Assembly (NCBI GenBank): GCA_038206355.1
Contig: JBBRAY010000006.1
Coordinates: 1-64,000, forward strand
Source: JAPLDB01 sp038206355
Lineage (GTDB): Bacteria; Bacteroidota; Bacteroidia; AKYH767-A; 2013-40CM-41-45
Reading direction: 5' to 3'
Length of the DNA: 64,000 bases
Both the position numbers and the translations under genes were made by a program. Within the stretch, counting starts at the first letter, position 1. Each line of letters starts with the position of its first letter. The notes beneath the pieces were generated by a model that made no database searches, was not told the DNA's origin, and saw only the letters and a list, made by a program, of their open reading frames with translations. Of the stretch, positions 7,749-18,614 are shown one piece after another.

Positions 7749-10700
7749 ATGAAAACGAATAAACCCTCCATACTCGCCGCTATTTTCTTTTTCCTTTCAT
7801 TTTCAATTTCCTTTGCAGGGAATTATTCCTGGACAGGAACAACCGGCACCGACTGGTCAACAGGAACCAATTGGTCTCCTGCGGGTACGCCGTCTGCCAA
7901 TGATTCTGTCACAATCACTAACCAGACGAACAATCCGGTTTTGGCAGCCAATACGGACATCAAGCGCATCACCATGACTTCCGGCGTATTGGATTGCAAT
8001 GGGTACACCCTGACTATTTCCGCCCTTGCAACTTTTAATGCAGGAACAATTAACAATGGAACTGTTACTTGTTCAGGAACTTCCACCATAACATTCGCAG
8101 GAACTACTTTTGGCGCAGCAATTAGTGCTACGGGAAACAATATCCTATTTAATGGTTCAACCTTTAATAGCACACTCACTGCAATCAAAAAAGGTAGCAG
8201 CAGTGATAACGGAACGGGCGGTAATATTTTTAATGGGGCGGTTACCTTTATTGACAGCGGTTCAGGTAATTTGGTGCTAGGGAATAACACGGCTGCTGAT
8301 ACTTTTTATGCAGCACTAACACTCACCACTACGAGTACAGGTTCAATTTTACTGGCTCACCAAAGCACAGGGAATTATTTCAGTGACGTAACGTGCAACA
8401 CCGGAGGCATTGTTTTTAACCAATATGGCTCTTCTTCATTTACCGGAAACATTGTACTAAACAGCAGTAGTCGCAATATCTATTTTGGATATTCAACAGG
8501 TAGCTCTACACTTTCTTCCGGCAAGAGTATTTCAATAGGAGGGAGCGGGTTCAGTGCAGGGACCCTTACATTAAAAGGATTTGTGCAAAGCGGCAGTTCC
8601 CTTGCTATTTCACTGTCGCTTTCAGGCAGCGCAACACTTGAAATTCTTTCCGGCAGTATTTTTAATACAAATCTAAATGTAAGCGCACCGATACTTACGC
8701 TTTCGGGTGCCAGGTTTCTGGGAACAGACTCACTCACTCATGCAGGTAGCCAGAACGGAAGTTCCAGCGGTTGTTATTTTGGCGGATCAACATACATCTC
8801 CAATACTGCCCCTGTCACCAATTACACTTTTACCCTTGGCACATCGGTAGCAGATACTTTTGCAACCACAGCCACTATCAACGATGTTGGTACAGGTACA
8901 ATTGCGATAAAGAACGGGTTATTCAAGGGCTCCACATTATTTAAGAACAGCGTTACCACCACTCTCTCAAGCAGATACTCAGTTGCTACTTCGGGTACGG
9001 TAACGATTAAAGGAGCATTGACGCTTGATTGTATTTATTCAGGTATGCTCTTTGGAAGTTCTGGCGGAACGACCGTGCTGGACACAAGCGCAACGATTAG
9101 TCTTGTAAGTGGTTTTGCCGGAGAATTGAATATGAAGAATGTGACACAGAACAACACTACTGCCACTTCATTCAACATGTCCACAAATACAGCATCAGGA
9201 AACAATACGATCTTTAAGGCTGGTGCAGGCTGCATCTTCAACGGCAGCTTTACTTACATAGGGCAACGCCTGCAACTCAATGGTGCCACCTATAACGGGA
9301 CTACCAGGTTTACCAGGTTTAATGCAAGCGATGATGCCAGCACAGGAGGAAATGTATTTAACGGTACCACATACATTACTGATTCGGTGATTGCGCACAG
9401 CCATACATTTTCTTTGGCAAACTCAACAGCCGATGATTTTAACGGCAATGTTACTTTTAAACAATACGGAACAAGCAGCAGTTCTTCATTGGTAAAAATT
9501 TATCCTGCTTATACAAAGAATTCAACCTTTGCAGGGAATGTAACGGTAGATGGAACAAGTGCAATTGAGTTTGGCACAAATGGAGGAAAGGTAATTTTTG
9601 ATGGAAGCGGAACTCAAACACTGAGTAAGTCGGGTTCTTATGTTCCTTCATTCAAAAGAATTCAGGTAAATAAATCTGCGGGAATTGTTTCACTTGGGTA
9701 TCCACTGACATTAGCTGATACTCTATTCCTTACGAAAGGGGTTATAGCAACGGACACCACGAATCTTATTACGGTGCCTGATAATGGAATTGTTTCGGGG
9801 GGCAGTGATTCGTCCTATATTCATGGACCATTAAAAAAAGTCGGTGATGATGCTTTTACTTTTACCCTTGGGGATACTTCATTGCATACTTATTCTTATC
9901 ACCCATTAGGATTGACTGCCCCGTCAAGTAACTCCGATTCCTATACAATTAGCTATTATCATGCTGCACAAGGGCTAGGGAACACTACAGACAGTACAAT
10001 TGAAAATATAAGCGTTTGCGATTATTGGAAGTATGACCGTAACAACGGAACTTCAACAGTGACTGCAACCCTTGGATGGAATTTAAATAGCTGTAATGTC
10101 TATCAAGTAACAGATATGCGAGTTGGTTACTGGAATGGTATAAAATGGATAGGTAAGGGAAAAGCATCGACTACCGGCAGTACTTCAGTTGGTAATGTTA
10201 CAGCATCAGCAACTGTGAGTTCATCTGGATACCTTATTTTGGCTGATGCTTATTGTAGCACCTTTACTTCAGCAATTAGCAATAGTGAAAATGTAAAATG
10301 CTATGGTGATAGCACGGGTTCCGCAATTGCTCTTGCAGCGGGCGGTACTTTTCCAAGCACTTATTCTTGGTCTTACGCAAGTGGAACAAACGATTCTATT
10401 TCCGATTTGCCGTATGGCACCTATACAGTTTTCATGGCTGATGCTCATGGATGTAGCGATACGGATACCGTAACTATTACTCAGCCTACGGCATTATCCT
10501 TAACTGTAGCATCGACAACAAATTTAACCTGTTATGGCAGTTCAGATGGAGAGTCAACAGTGCATGCAAGCGGCGGTATTACACCGTATTCTTATGAATG
10601 GTCACCCAGTGGCGGATATGATACTACCGCTTATGACCTTGACTCAGGAATTTATACTGTTACACTCACGGATTCTAATAGTTGCATAAAAACAGTATTG

Positions 10701-13700
10701 GATACTATTGATCATCCAACACAGGTTGTTTCAGTTTCTAAATTTTCTACTGATGAGACTTGTTACAATAGTTCTGCTAACGGAACAGCAAAAGTTATTC
10801 CTGTTGGAAATCCGAATATTTATACATATAGCTGGAATATTTATCCCGACCAAACAGATACACTTGCAAGCGACCTTGTTTCTGGACAATACAAGTTAAC
10901 AATTACTGATTCGCTTGGGAATTGTCAGATTGAAACATTGGTTGTCGGTTACGAAAGTAAAATTCAAGCGTCTATTATTGCTACAGCACCCACTCATGAA
11001 GATTCAACAAATGGTACAGCAATAGTGAATGTTGTCGGGGGAGTAGGAACCTGTTCCTATTCATGGAATACAAGTCCAACACAGACAAGTGATACAGCTA
11101 CAGATTTGGGTTGGAACATTTATAAAGTTACAGCAACAGATTCACTTGGTTGTACAAGTGCTAGAGAAGTAAATATGAATGTATTAGGAGGTGGTGGATG
11201 TATCAATCAATTGGACGTACGAGGCCCAATTTCTATGTGCAGTGACATTAATAATGACTTAGAATATTTTCTCGTTAACGGCACCAATGGAATAAATTAT
11301 AATTGGGCTGTATCTAATGGTGCAACGATTACAGTCGCTCCGAATATGTTATCAGCGAACATTAATTGGAATGGAACTCAGGGCTCATTAACTGTTTCAG
11401 ACGCAAGCTGTACTACTACTATATTCTTGCAGGATTGTGATTGCAATTCAGCATTAGCAATGATTATTGATTACTCGGATGAGTATGGTCCAAATGGAGC
11501 GAGAACTGTAGCGAATGTTGCAGCAGACTTAACCTATGCGGGTGCAACTTGGGCCGGTGGTGTGAATCCAGTTTTATTTACTGGCCGACAGCTCTTTTTC
11601 CGGGGCAGATTTGACATTGAACATACTCCAATCGTTTTCGATCATTGCACCATCTATATGGATAAGGGAGTTATTATTTATACTCCTCCGATTACTGCTT
11701 TAAACTCCATGATATTTCAAAATAATTCAGTACTGCTGGCTGGCTGTGAATATATGTGGCAAGGCATTAGAATTGGACAAGAAGGTGCCTTAACATTTAA
11801 TAATTCTTCGTTGTTTGATGCTGAATATGGTATCGTAATAAATCACAAAATGCTTTTAGATGCTGAAAATAGTCTCTTTGAAAGAAATTATGTTTCAATA
11901 TTTGGAAATGACCATACCGGAACTTCTTTTGATTGCAATTCAATCATCCAAAGCTGTGAATTTAGTGGGCTGGCTAGCTTGGTTCCTGGACACTACATTG
12001 GTCAGAGTCCTGTTCCGCAAGCAAACACATCTTTTGCAGCAATGGAATACGAGAATTTACAGGCCCACCTTTGCGCTTTTAATCAGGGAGCAATTCCTTT
12101 TAGTACTGACCCTAACACGTTCAATCTTTTTCACGATTTGAATATTGGTATTATGGGTGAACTGAGCGATATTGATGTATATAATTGTTGGTTTAGGGAT
12201 ATTCAACCAGTAACTGCTTATTCTCAATCTGTTGGTTTCAATGGTTCTGCAATATATTTGCACTCGATTGCCATTGGTTCAACTCTTAGCGTTGGCAACC
12301 CTAACACACCAAATGATCACTTTGCCAATAATTTCTTGCGATGTAAAAGAGGAGTACTTTCAATTGGAAGCATTAACTCTTTTATTAATAATAATATTTT
12401 TACTTTAAGTAGTTGGGCTGCTGCTGAATTGAAAAATGCATCTTTCGCAAATAGAATAATCTCAATAAACAACAATAGATTTCGAACTTACTTTTTTGGA
12501 ATTAAGGGTGCAAATAACAGATCAGCAACTTATACTATTAACGGAAATGATTTTATTGATATAACCCCACACACTCCTCCTTATTTAGGACGTTCGATAA
12601 TTCTGGGCGAGCAAACTGTTGGAACAATAGTAAGTGGATCAATATTAAGAAACACATTCACTAATGTGGCTATAGGAATATCTTCAACAAATCTTGCGGG
12701 CACTGCTGTTTCTCCTATTTCTATTTTAGGTAATAGAGAATTTTTTAATCTGAATCAAACTTTTATAACCGTGCCCCATATCGGAATTCAGTTGTTTAGC
12801 GCAGATCACTTTGCTGTTACAGAAAACCTCTTCTCCAGAAATACGGCTTATACCGGTCCGGTAAATAACTTGCGTGGTTTTCTTACCTATCAATCATCCA
12901 ATACGGGAGTTAATTTTAATAATTTTTTGAATTTGGGTACTGAAATCGAAGCATTGGGAACATGCAATTCCACTCAATTCTCATGCAATGCTTGTACTAC
13001 AAGTACTCGAGGGTTTTTCTTAAATAATGCTTGGATACCTAGTCAAGGTGGAGCAAATAATGCGAATGGTAATAGCTGGAGTAACGTGCCATTGCACGCA
13101 AGCGGTTTTATTTCACTCCCGTTGAATATTAATTGGTTTAATACAGGCGGTCTATTTGATCCAAACCCTTTTTCATTTACCGGGCAGGGTATTTTTTCTG
13201 CAGTGACAACAGGTGGACTACCCTGCAATCAAGCGATCGCTTCCCCTACCATGACGGATTTGGAAGATATTGTTTCTGCAGAAAGAATGTATGGAGATAG
13301 TTCTGACACCTCGCAATTTAAATTCAAGGACATTGAATATGCGTATAAGCTTATCAAATCCTACCCGGCATTTCTTGATAGCAGTGACGACATTTTGAAT
13401 TTTTACAATGAGCAAAGTGATGGAAACATTGGAAAGTTTTACCTTGCTGATTCGTTAGCGCAATTGAGATTATGGGATGATGCGCTTGAAGCTCTTGAAG
13501 ATGTAGACGATACAACTCAGGTTGAATCTTTAAAGAAGTTTACAATGCAGATCTCTTATTCAATTTCAGGGGAAGACCGCGAACTTACAACGGAAGAACA
13601 GGATACACTAAGAACTATTGCCGAGATGACTGGCTGGTATGGCGGTGACGCTGTATTTAATGCCCGTGCATTATTAGACACTATTATTTACGACAGCATT

Positions 13701-14516
13701 TACATGTGTCTACCTCCTCCTAGTCCTGGACCGATTACTGGAAGTGAAATCGCACAGTGTGGCCAATCAGGTATCAGTTATTATATAAGCCCGGTCACTG
13801 ATGCCACCGCCTATTCATGGACAACAAGTAATGCAGATCATGCTGTCATTTCCGGACCGAGCAACCTTAGTGGTGTATCAATTAATTTTAGTGATTCCCT
13901 GGATACTGTTTTACTATACGTAAGAGCAAGTAACTCTTGTGGTAGTAGTGACACAACTTCAGCGATAACAGTAACGGGTCCTCCTTCAACACCAGGAGAA
14001 ATTAGCGGAAGCACTTCTGTGTGCGCGTATGATGCAGGAACATACACGACAACGGGTTCTTATGGTGCCACTTCCTACGCATGGACAATACCTGCTGGAT
14101 GGACAATTTTTGGATCTTCCACAGGATCATCAATTAATGTATTTTTCGGTTCTTCCGGAGGAAATATTACCGTTGCAGGGGTCAATGATTGTGATACATC
14201 GGCCGCAGAAACACTTGTTGTAAATATAACGTGTCGCCAATTGCTTTCACAGAAATTTGGAGAAAATAATAATTTCACAGCATTTCCGAATCCGGTAAGC
14301 CGAAAGCTCACTGTAAAGTTTACAAGCATTGATGATAGTTATTATGAATTAAAAGTATCAGATGGTCTTGGAAAAGTTCTTATTTCCAAGACAGGAAAAC
14401 CGGTAATTGGTGTAAATTTTCAAGAACTTGATATGGTAAACCTGGCCAATGGAATTTACTTTTTAAATATTGAAACAACCGGACAAAAAGCTGTTATTAG
14501 AGTAAGCGTGCAATAA
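7749..14516 (+). CDS. Giant T9SS-secreted surface protein with SprB repeats
   Basis: 2255 residues. A signal peptide (to about residue 24) leads into a long Ser/Thr/Gly/Asn-rich stretch (about 25-650) of short beta-helix-like repeats (GGNIFNG, STFNG and similar). Around 837-1120 there are tandem SprB-type repeats with the recurring pattern CYGxSxG ... GGxxPYxYxWS ... LxxGxYTVTxTDxxxC. A second beta-helix-like part (about 1240-1780) is rich in Asn. Two PKD/Ig-like domains follow (about 1993-2150), each with a GxISGS...C start. The C-terminus has a T9SS type A sorting domain (FPNPVSRKL, about 2178-2255). Known SprB-family proteins are surface adhesins used in gliding by Flavobacterium. An adhesin role here is inferred from architecture only. 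A terminator follows. Confidence 0.85.
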   Translation: MKTNKPSILAAIFFFLSFSISFAGNYSWTGTTGTDWSTGTNWSPAGTPSANDSVTITNQTNNPVLAANTDIKRITMTSGVLDCNGYTLTISALATFNAGTINNGTVTCSGTSTITFAGTTFGAAISATGNNILFNGSTFNSTLTAIKKGSSSDNGTGGNIFNGAVTFIDSGSGNLVLGNNTAADTFYAALTLTTTSTGSILLAHQSTGNYFSDVTCNTGGIVFNQYGSSSFTGNIVLNSSSRNIYFGYSTGSSTLSSGKSISIGGSGFSAGTLTLKGFVQSGSSLAISLSLSGSATLEILSGSIFNTNLNVSAPILTLSGARFLGTDSLTHAGSQNGSSSGCYFGGSTYISNTAPVTNYTFTLGTSVADTFATTATINDVGTGTIAIKNGLFKGSTLFKNSVTTTLSSRYSVATSGTVTIKGALTLDCIYSGMLFGSSGGTTVLDTSATISLVSGFAGELNMKNVTQNNTTATSFNMSTNTASGNNTIFKAGAGCIFNGSFTYIGQRLQLNGATYNGTTRFTRFNASDDASTGGNVFNGTTYITDSVIAHSHTFSLANSTADDFNGNVTFKQYGTSSSSSLVKIYPAYTKNSTFAGNVTVDGTSAIEFGTNGGKVIFDGSGTQTLSKSGSYVPSFKRIQVNKSAGIVSLGYPLTLADTLFLTKGVIATDTTNLITVPDNGIVSGGSDSSYIHGPLKKVGDDAFTFTLGDTSLHTYSYHPLGLTAPSSNSDSYTISYYHAAQGLGNTTDSTIENISVCDYWKYDRNNGTSTVTATLGWNLNSCNVYQVTDMRVGYWNGIKWIGKGKASTTGSTSVGNVTASATVSSSGYLILADAYCSTFTSAISNSENVKCYGDSTGSAIALAAGGTFPSTYSWSYASGTNDSISDLPYGTYTVFMADAHGCSDTDTVTITQPTALSLTVASTTNLTCYGSSDGESTVHASGGITPYSYEWSPSGGYDTTAYDLDSGIYTVTLTDSNSCIKTVLDTIDHPTQVVSVSKFSTDETCYNSSANGTAKVIPVGNPNIYTYSWNIYPDQTDTLASDLVSGQYKLTITDSLGNCQIETLVVGYESKIQASIIATAPTHEDSTNGTAIVNVVGGVGTCSYSWNTSPTQTSDTATDLGWNIYKVTATDSLGCTSAREVNMNVLGGGGCINQLDVRGPISMCSDINNDLEYFLVNGTNGINYNWAVSNGATITVAPNMLSANINWNGTQGSLTVSDASCTTTIFLQDCDCNSALAMIIDYSDEYGPNGARTVANVAADLTYAGATWAGGVNPVLFTGRQLFFRGRFDIEHTPIVFDHCTIYMDKGVIIYTPPITALNSMIFQNNSVLLAGCEYMWQGIRIGQEGALTFNNSSLFDAEYGIVINHKMLLDAENSLFERNYVSIFGNDHTGTSFDCNSIIQSCEFSGLASLVPGHYIGQSPVPQANTSFAAMEYENLQAHLCAFNQGAIPFSTDPNTFNLFHDLNIGIMGELSDIDVYNCWFRDIQPVTAYSQSVGFNGSAIYLHSIAIGSTLSVGNPNTPNDHFANNFLRCKRGVLSIGSINSFINNNIFTLSSWAAAELKNASFANRIISINNNRFRTYFFGIKGANNRSATYTINGNDFIDITPHTPPYLGRSIILGEQTVGTIVSGSILRNTFTNVAIGISSTNLAGTAVSPISILGNREFFNLNQTFITVPHIGIQLFSADHFAVTENLFSRNTAYTGPVNNLRGFLTYQSSNTGVNFNNFLNLGTEIEALGTCNSTQFSCNACTTSTRGFFLNNAWIPSQGGANNANGNSWSNVPLHASGFISLPLNINWFNTGGLFDPNPFSFTGQGIFSAVTTGGLPCNQAIASPTMTDLEDIVSAERMYGDSSDTSQFKFKDIEYAYKLIKSYPAFLDSSDDILNFYNEQSDGNIGKFYLADSLAQLRLWDDALEALEDVDDTTQVESLKKFTMQISYSISGEDRELTTEEQDTLRTIAEMTGWYGGDAVFNARALLDTIIYDSIYMCLPPPSPGPITGSEIAQCGQSGISYYISPVTDATAYSWTTSNADHAVISGPSNLSGVSINFSDSLDTVLLYVRASNSCGSSDTTSAITVTGPPSTPGEISGSTSVCAYDAGTYTTTGSYGATSYAWTIPAGWTIFGSSTGSSINVFFGSSGGNITVAGVNDCDTSAAETLVVNITCRQLLSQKFGENNNFTAFPNPVSRKLTVKFTSIDDSYYELKVSDGLGKVLISKTGKPVIGVNFQELDMVNLANGIYFLNIETTGQKAVIRVSVQ

Positions 14517-14528
14517 TAAATCAAAATG

Positions 14529-14563
14529 AAAAAGCGGTTTCAGAGTACGGGACTGCTTTTTTT
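14529..14563 (+). terminator. Rho-independent terminator after the giant surface protein
   Basis: AAAAAGCGGT (14529-14538) pairs with ACTGCTTTTT (14552-14561) with one mismatch and continues into a T run. Confidence 0.75.
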
Positions 14564-14576
14564 GTATTTTTGAATA

Positions 14577-16118
14577 ATGAAAAAATCAGTATTCTTTCTC
14601 TGTTTTATTTTCACCGCTTTTTATTCATACGCCCAGTACAGTAACCGTATCTGGTGTTTTGGCGATAGTGCGGGAATTGATTTTTCAAATCCGAATTCTC
14701 CGACAACATTTTCAACTTCAGGTGACAGTCGCGGCTCGTGTTGCTCGATCGCTGATTCCGGAAATCAACTCTTGTTTTATGCACATAGCGATTGGTATTC
14801 CTGGTGGGATTATTCCCCTTGTTATTGCGCACATCAAGTCAAAAATAAAAACCATGAGAAGATGGAAAATGGGGATTCATTAATCGGAGAGATATGGTAT
14901 GATCAATTGCTTATAACTCCTTTCCCCGGTGATTCTACAAAATTTTATCTTTTTAATCAGGCGGTATTTATTTATTCGGGCGTATATTATAATGTTATAG
15001 ACATTACTCAGGATAGTGGACGTGGCGCTCTTGTTCAGAAAAACATCCAGCTTTCCGATACTCCTATGGTTGAAGGGATTGCATCGATCAAACATGGCAA
15101 TGGAAGAGACTGGTGGGTAATAGGAAGAGCATGTTATGGTCAAATCGGAGGATTGCCCACAAATGAATTTTATTTATTTGAGGTTACTTCAACAGGAGTA
15201 CAAGGCCCCTTTGTACAAGCGTTAGGGAGTTTGGGAAATTCAGATATTGGGTCTGTAAGATTCTCTCATAACGGGAAGAAAATTGCATTTGTAAATGGGG
15301 CAGGGTTACTTGAATTATACGATTTCGACAGGTGTACCGGTGTTATTAGTAATCCTGTAAATATTAAGCCGGAATTAACTCATGCCCCCTATCCATATAC
15401 ATGGAGCGTTGAGTTTTCCCCTAATGATTCGATTTTGTATTCTGCTTCAGATGCTCTTCCTTCAGACATTCTACAATACGATTTAAATGCTTCTAATATT
15501 GGCTCATCAGAGGTTACAATTGCGTCTATAAGTTATCCTCCATATAACGGCGGTTATTTGCGACTTGCCCCAGACAATAAAATATATTGGAGCTTTGCTT
15601 GGGCTGATGGAACAAATTGGAATTACCCCTACCCGGATACATCAATTGCATACAACATGTACAATATGAATCTTAGCGTAATAAACAACCCAAATTCATT
15701 AGGCGCCGCCTGTAATTTTCAACCATTCAGCTTTTACCTTGGAGGGAAACGAACCTATTGGGGTTTGCCAAACAACCCAGATTACAACATGCCCGCTTGG
15801 GGAGGGTCGCCCTGCGATACCCTTGGTTATCCCAATAGTAATCATGCCATTGACAATGTAGCACTTCAGCTGAATATCTATTATCATCCCGACTGGCAAA
15901 CGGTTTTCATCAATGCCTCCGGGCTGTCAGGCAACTGGTGCTCGATCCATGTTGTGGATATTTCCGGCAGAGAGGTATTCTCAGAAAGCAACGCAATCCA
16001 GGGTGGATATTTTACCAAAAATTTGAATTGCAGCCGGTATTCAGCGGGAACTTATATTGTGTTGCTGGAAACACTAAATGAAAGGCTTGTTAAAAAGTTT
16101 ATTATTTCAGGAGAATGA
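14577..16118 (+). CDS. T9SS-secreted beta-propeller-like protein
   Basis: 513 residues. A signal peptide (MKKSVFFLCFIFTAFYSYAQ) is followed by a propeller-like region with repeated blade-like segments: WCFGDSAGIDFS near the N-terminus, GSVRFSHNGKKIAF and SVEFSPNDSILYSAS in the middle, and LRLAPDNKIYWS later. A compact C-terminal sorting domain (about 435-513) ends in SAGTYIVLLET...KKFIISG. Similar Bacteroidetes proteins that begin with 'WYFG..AG.DF' are surface proteins of unknown role. It is separated from the upstream giant by a terminator, so it is likely a separate transcript. Confidence 0.8.
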   Translation: MKKSVFFLCFIFTAFYSYAQYSNRIWCFGDSAGIDFSNPNSPTTFSTSGDSRGSCCSIADSGNQLLFYAHSDWYSWWDYSPCYCAHQVKNKNHEKMENGDSLIGEIWYDQLLITPFPGDSTKFYLFNQAVFIYSGVYYNVIDITQDSGRGALVQKNIQLSDTPMVEGIASIKHGNGRDWWVIGRACYGQIGGLPTNEFYLFEVTSTGVQGPFVQALGSLGNSDIGSVRFSHNGKKIAFVNGAGLLELYDFDRCTGVISNPVNIKPELTHAPYPYTWSVEFSPNDSILYSASDALPSDILQYDLNASNIGSSEVTIASISYPPYNGGYLRLAPDNKIYWSFAWADGTNWNYPYPDTSIAYNMYNMNLSVINNPNSLGAACNFQPFSFYLGGKRTYWGLPNNPDYNMPAWGGSPCDTLGYPNSNHAIDNVALQLNIYYHPDWQTVFINASGLSGNWCSIHVVDISGREVFSESNAIQGGYFTKNLNCSRYSAGTYIVLLETLNERLVKKFIISGE

Positions 16119-17335
16119 AATTTTTTGTGTCCGCAGGATGTTTTGCGGTGCATTTGGCAGAGGCACCCTGCGAGCTTAATTAATTTTATTCCGAAGTTGA
16201 TATATCAAAACAGCATCTCACGAAACTTTGGTGTTTCAGGGTTCTTTATATCTTTAACGAAGCAGCTTCCGGAGTGCTGTAGATTATCGCTTTTCATCTA
16301 GGAAATTTTGCAATGATGAAGTAACGGGTTCCTTGAAAACAACACATTATCTTATGGCGATTGGCGTATCAGTTTAGTATAGCTATTGAATTATTTACCA
16401 ATCAGGGTGCGTCCTCGAGGACACCGCGAAACACCCTGCCGGCACAAAAATATTTACTAAAGGCAAGACACCTCCACGCCGTCAACGAAAACACCCTGTA
16501 TTCACAAAGAATATCTACAACCAATTAAATAGAATTTTATTTCGTAGGTTTGAAATAAAACGCATTACGTAAAAGTTAGTTTTGGAATAGGACGTAGCAA
16601 CATGCTACGCCCGGCGAGGGAAGGGTGATAACAAAAAAACTTGTGTCGGAGTAGGATAAATTGGCAAAAAAAAATCGCAATCGAACCACCCATCTGCAAC
16701 CACATAACACCTGTACAAAAAGCACAAAATGTATCGGAAACCCGGCGTGGTGGCGCCCTTTAGGGTCGGGGTGAGGGCGGCGATTATTATTACGAAATCA
16801 TTTTTTCTTTCACACATGACCGGTAATCGATTTATTTCCTTCGCTGTTCTTCCCGATCCCGATAATCCCGATAATTTTTAGGATTGGGATATGAACTGTC
16901 GGAATTACTTGTTCAATATTCGATATTTGTATTTTCATACTTTTACCTATGCTGGTCGTTATATGTTGAAACGACTTTTTTTGAATAATAAATGCAAATA
17001 ATGGAAGGTGGCGCTCCTTTATGTATGGGTGAGCAGCGTAATTGAAAACTGATTTGTATTCGGGATATGTTTCCCTCACCTTTGAACGGAGAGCATTGCA
17101 AGTACTCGATTCCATGCGTTCTTTCTCAAGCATAAAGGATCAACCTCTCCCAACATGGCATACAATAGCTGATGCAGTTTCCAATATTGACATTATTTTT
17201 TGATGATTTTGTAAGTTTATTCATTCATTACGAATCCAACCAAAAAAATATTTGCATTTGAAAACTGAAACAACCATTTTTGAAAAAAATTAGCGTTTTT
17301 CATACCGCTAAATCAAGGCAACTAAAAAAGAACCA
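16119..17335. other. 1.2-kb gene-free gap with degenerate short repeats
   Basis: No convincing gene is seen. The word ACACCCTG recurs (16434, 16490 and, as gcaccctg, at 16163) with similar flanks (…cacaaaaatattta / …cacaaagaatatcta), suggesting decayed copies of a short element. A GATCCCGATAATCCCGATAA stretch lies at 16854-16873. Minus-strand frames at 16605-16817 and 16810-17133 have no recognisable domain and may be chance. An AATATTTG box at 17247-17254 could serve as a weak -7 element for the downstream operon. Confidence 0.5.
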
Positions 17336-18610
17336 ATGAAAATATTTCTTCTTACAATTCTATCAATAACCGTTTTTGCCTGCCCTGAGGTATCAGCACA
17401 AAACAAAAAGGAAAGGATTTTTATTTGCCGGTCAAATCTCTATGAAGACGAGCATACTACGGACCAGAAATTTAACAGGATGGTTGACAGCGCATGTATT
17501 GAAATCAATTTGAAACATTATAGTATCGGTTTACAGATATTAAGCGAGGCAATTGAAATGGATAGCACCAATACAGGCATTACGAATGAATATTTCAAGG
17601 CGCAGCGAAATAAATTAACGAATTTCATTAAAGAAGAAGACGCAAGGAATAAACATACCGTTCAAAGTGAGCCACAGGCTCCCGTCGCGACCGAGCAGGA
17701 AGTTGCGGGTGATGACAAGACACCTGAAAAAGAACCAATTCCTGCAGCTGAACCGGTAAAGCCGGTTAAAAAAGAAAAGGTAAAAGCTGCATCCCGTCAA
17801 AAAGGCAAAGCGAGTGATAAGACAGTGGTTGAAAACGTTCAGCCATCAGAAAAAATGGAGTCGGTCAATGAAGTTCCTGTTGATAAAATTGAAGCAAATC
17901 CTGCTCCTGAAACAGAAATAAAGAGTGAGCCGAAAGCTGACAGTGTTGAAGTAAAACCTATTGTTGAGGAGCCGGTAAGTACGCAAGTTGCAGACCCGGA
18001 ACCGGTTTCGGAGCCAATATCAACGCCGCCTGTCGAGCCGGTTTCATCTCCTGAAACATCTATAAACTTCGAAGAAAATAATTCTCCTACGGAAGTAAAA
18101 TCATTTACTGAAGAGGAAAGAGAAGAATTTCATGCGAAGGGAATGCAAAAGGTTAAATCGCTGGAAAGGTATATTCAGCAGTTGTCAAATATTCATACCT
18201 CGCAGATTGTCGCTGATGAGGCCCTTGAAAATGCAGTTGGATTATTCGACAATGAAGACAGAACGGTGGAGATTTCAACGTTGAGAAGTCCTGAAAAAAT
18301 AAAGCTGAAGGTTAGAAAGTATTTTCAAAAACTCCAGATGATACCTTATGACAAGGTAAGCATTGAATGGGCAGATTTGCAATACACTTCTGATTTCCGA
18401 AAGGGTGTTGACGGAAACTATTACGGATATATTATTTTCAGGCAGCGATTCAAAGCTGAGAAAGATCAGGTTGTTGTGTATAAAGACCTCACCACTAAAA
18501 AGACAGAAATAATTTTAAAACCATACAATAAGAATATCGAAGGACAGGCAGTTCAAAACTGGGAAGTTTTTCTTGGTGATATCAGTGTTGAGCAGACTGA
18601 AAAATACTGA
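17336..18610 (+). CDS. Exported protein with Pro/Glu-rich linker and C-terminal NTF2-like domain
   Basis: 424 residues. A signal peptide (cleavage near VSAQ, residue 22) is followed by a short helical part (about 30-100), then an unstructured Pro/Glu/Val/Lys-rich linker (about 100-255) of the kind that spans the periplasm. The C-terminal domain (about 265-424) has an alpha-helix/beta-sheet order like NTF2/SnoaL folds: helix KVKSLERYIQQLS, LFDNEDRTVEIST, KVRKYFQKLQ, then strands ending in NWEVFLGDISV. It is first in an operon with the 18615 and 19484 genes (4-base gap, then an ATGA overlap). It may be a periplasmic linker of the neighbouring T6SSiii; that rests on position and direction only. 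Confidence 0.65.
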   Translation: MKIFLLTILSITVFACPEVSAQNKKERIFICRSNLYEDEHTTDQKFNRMVDSACIEINLKHYSIGLQILSEAIEMDSTNTGITNEYFKAQRNKLTNFIKEEDARNKHTVQSEPQAPVATEQEVAGDDKTPEKEPIPAAEPVKPVKKEKVKAASRQKGKASDKTVVENVQPSEKMESVNEVPVDKIEANPAPETEIKSEPKADSVEVKPIVEEPVSTQVADPEPVSEPISTPPVEPVSSPETSINFEENNSPTEVKSFTEEEREEFHAKGMQKVKSLERYIQQLSNIHTSQIVADEALENAVGLFDNEDRTVEISTLRSPEKIKLKVRKYFQKLQMIPYDKVSIEWADLQYTSDFRKGVDGNYYGYIIFRQRFKAEKDQVVVYKDLTTKKTEIILKPYNKNIEGQAVQNWEVFLGDISVEQTEKY

Positions 18611-18614
18611 TAGT

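Noticed and set aside
16605..17133. Two minus-strand open frames (70 and 107 residues) in the 1.2-kb gap
   Set aside because: No domain, no start context and no conserved composition; likely chance frames in a degenerate region.
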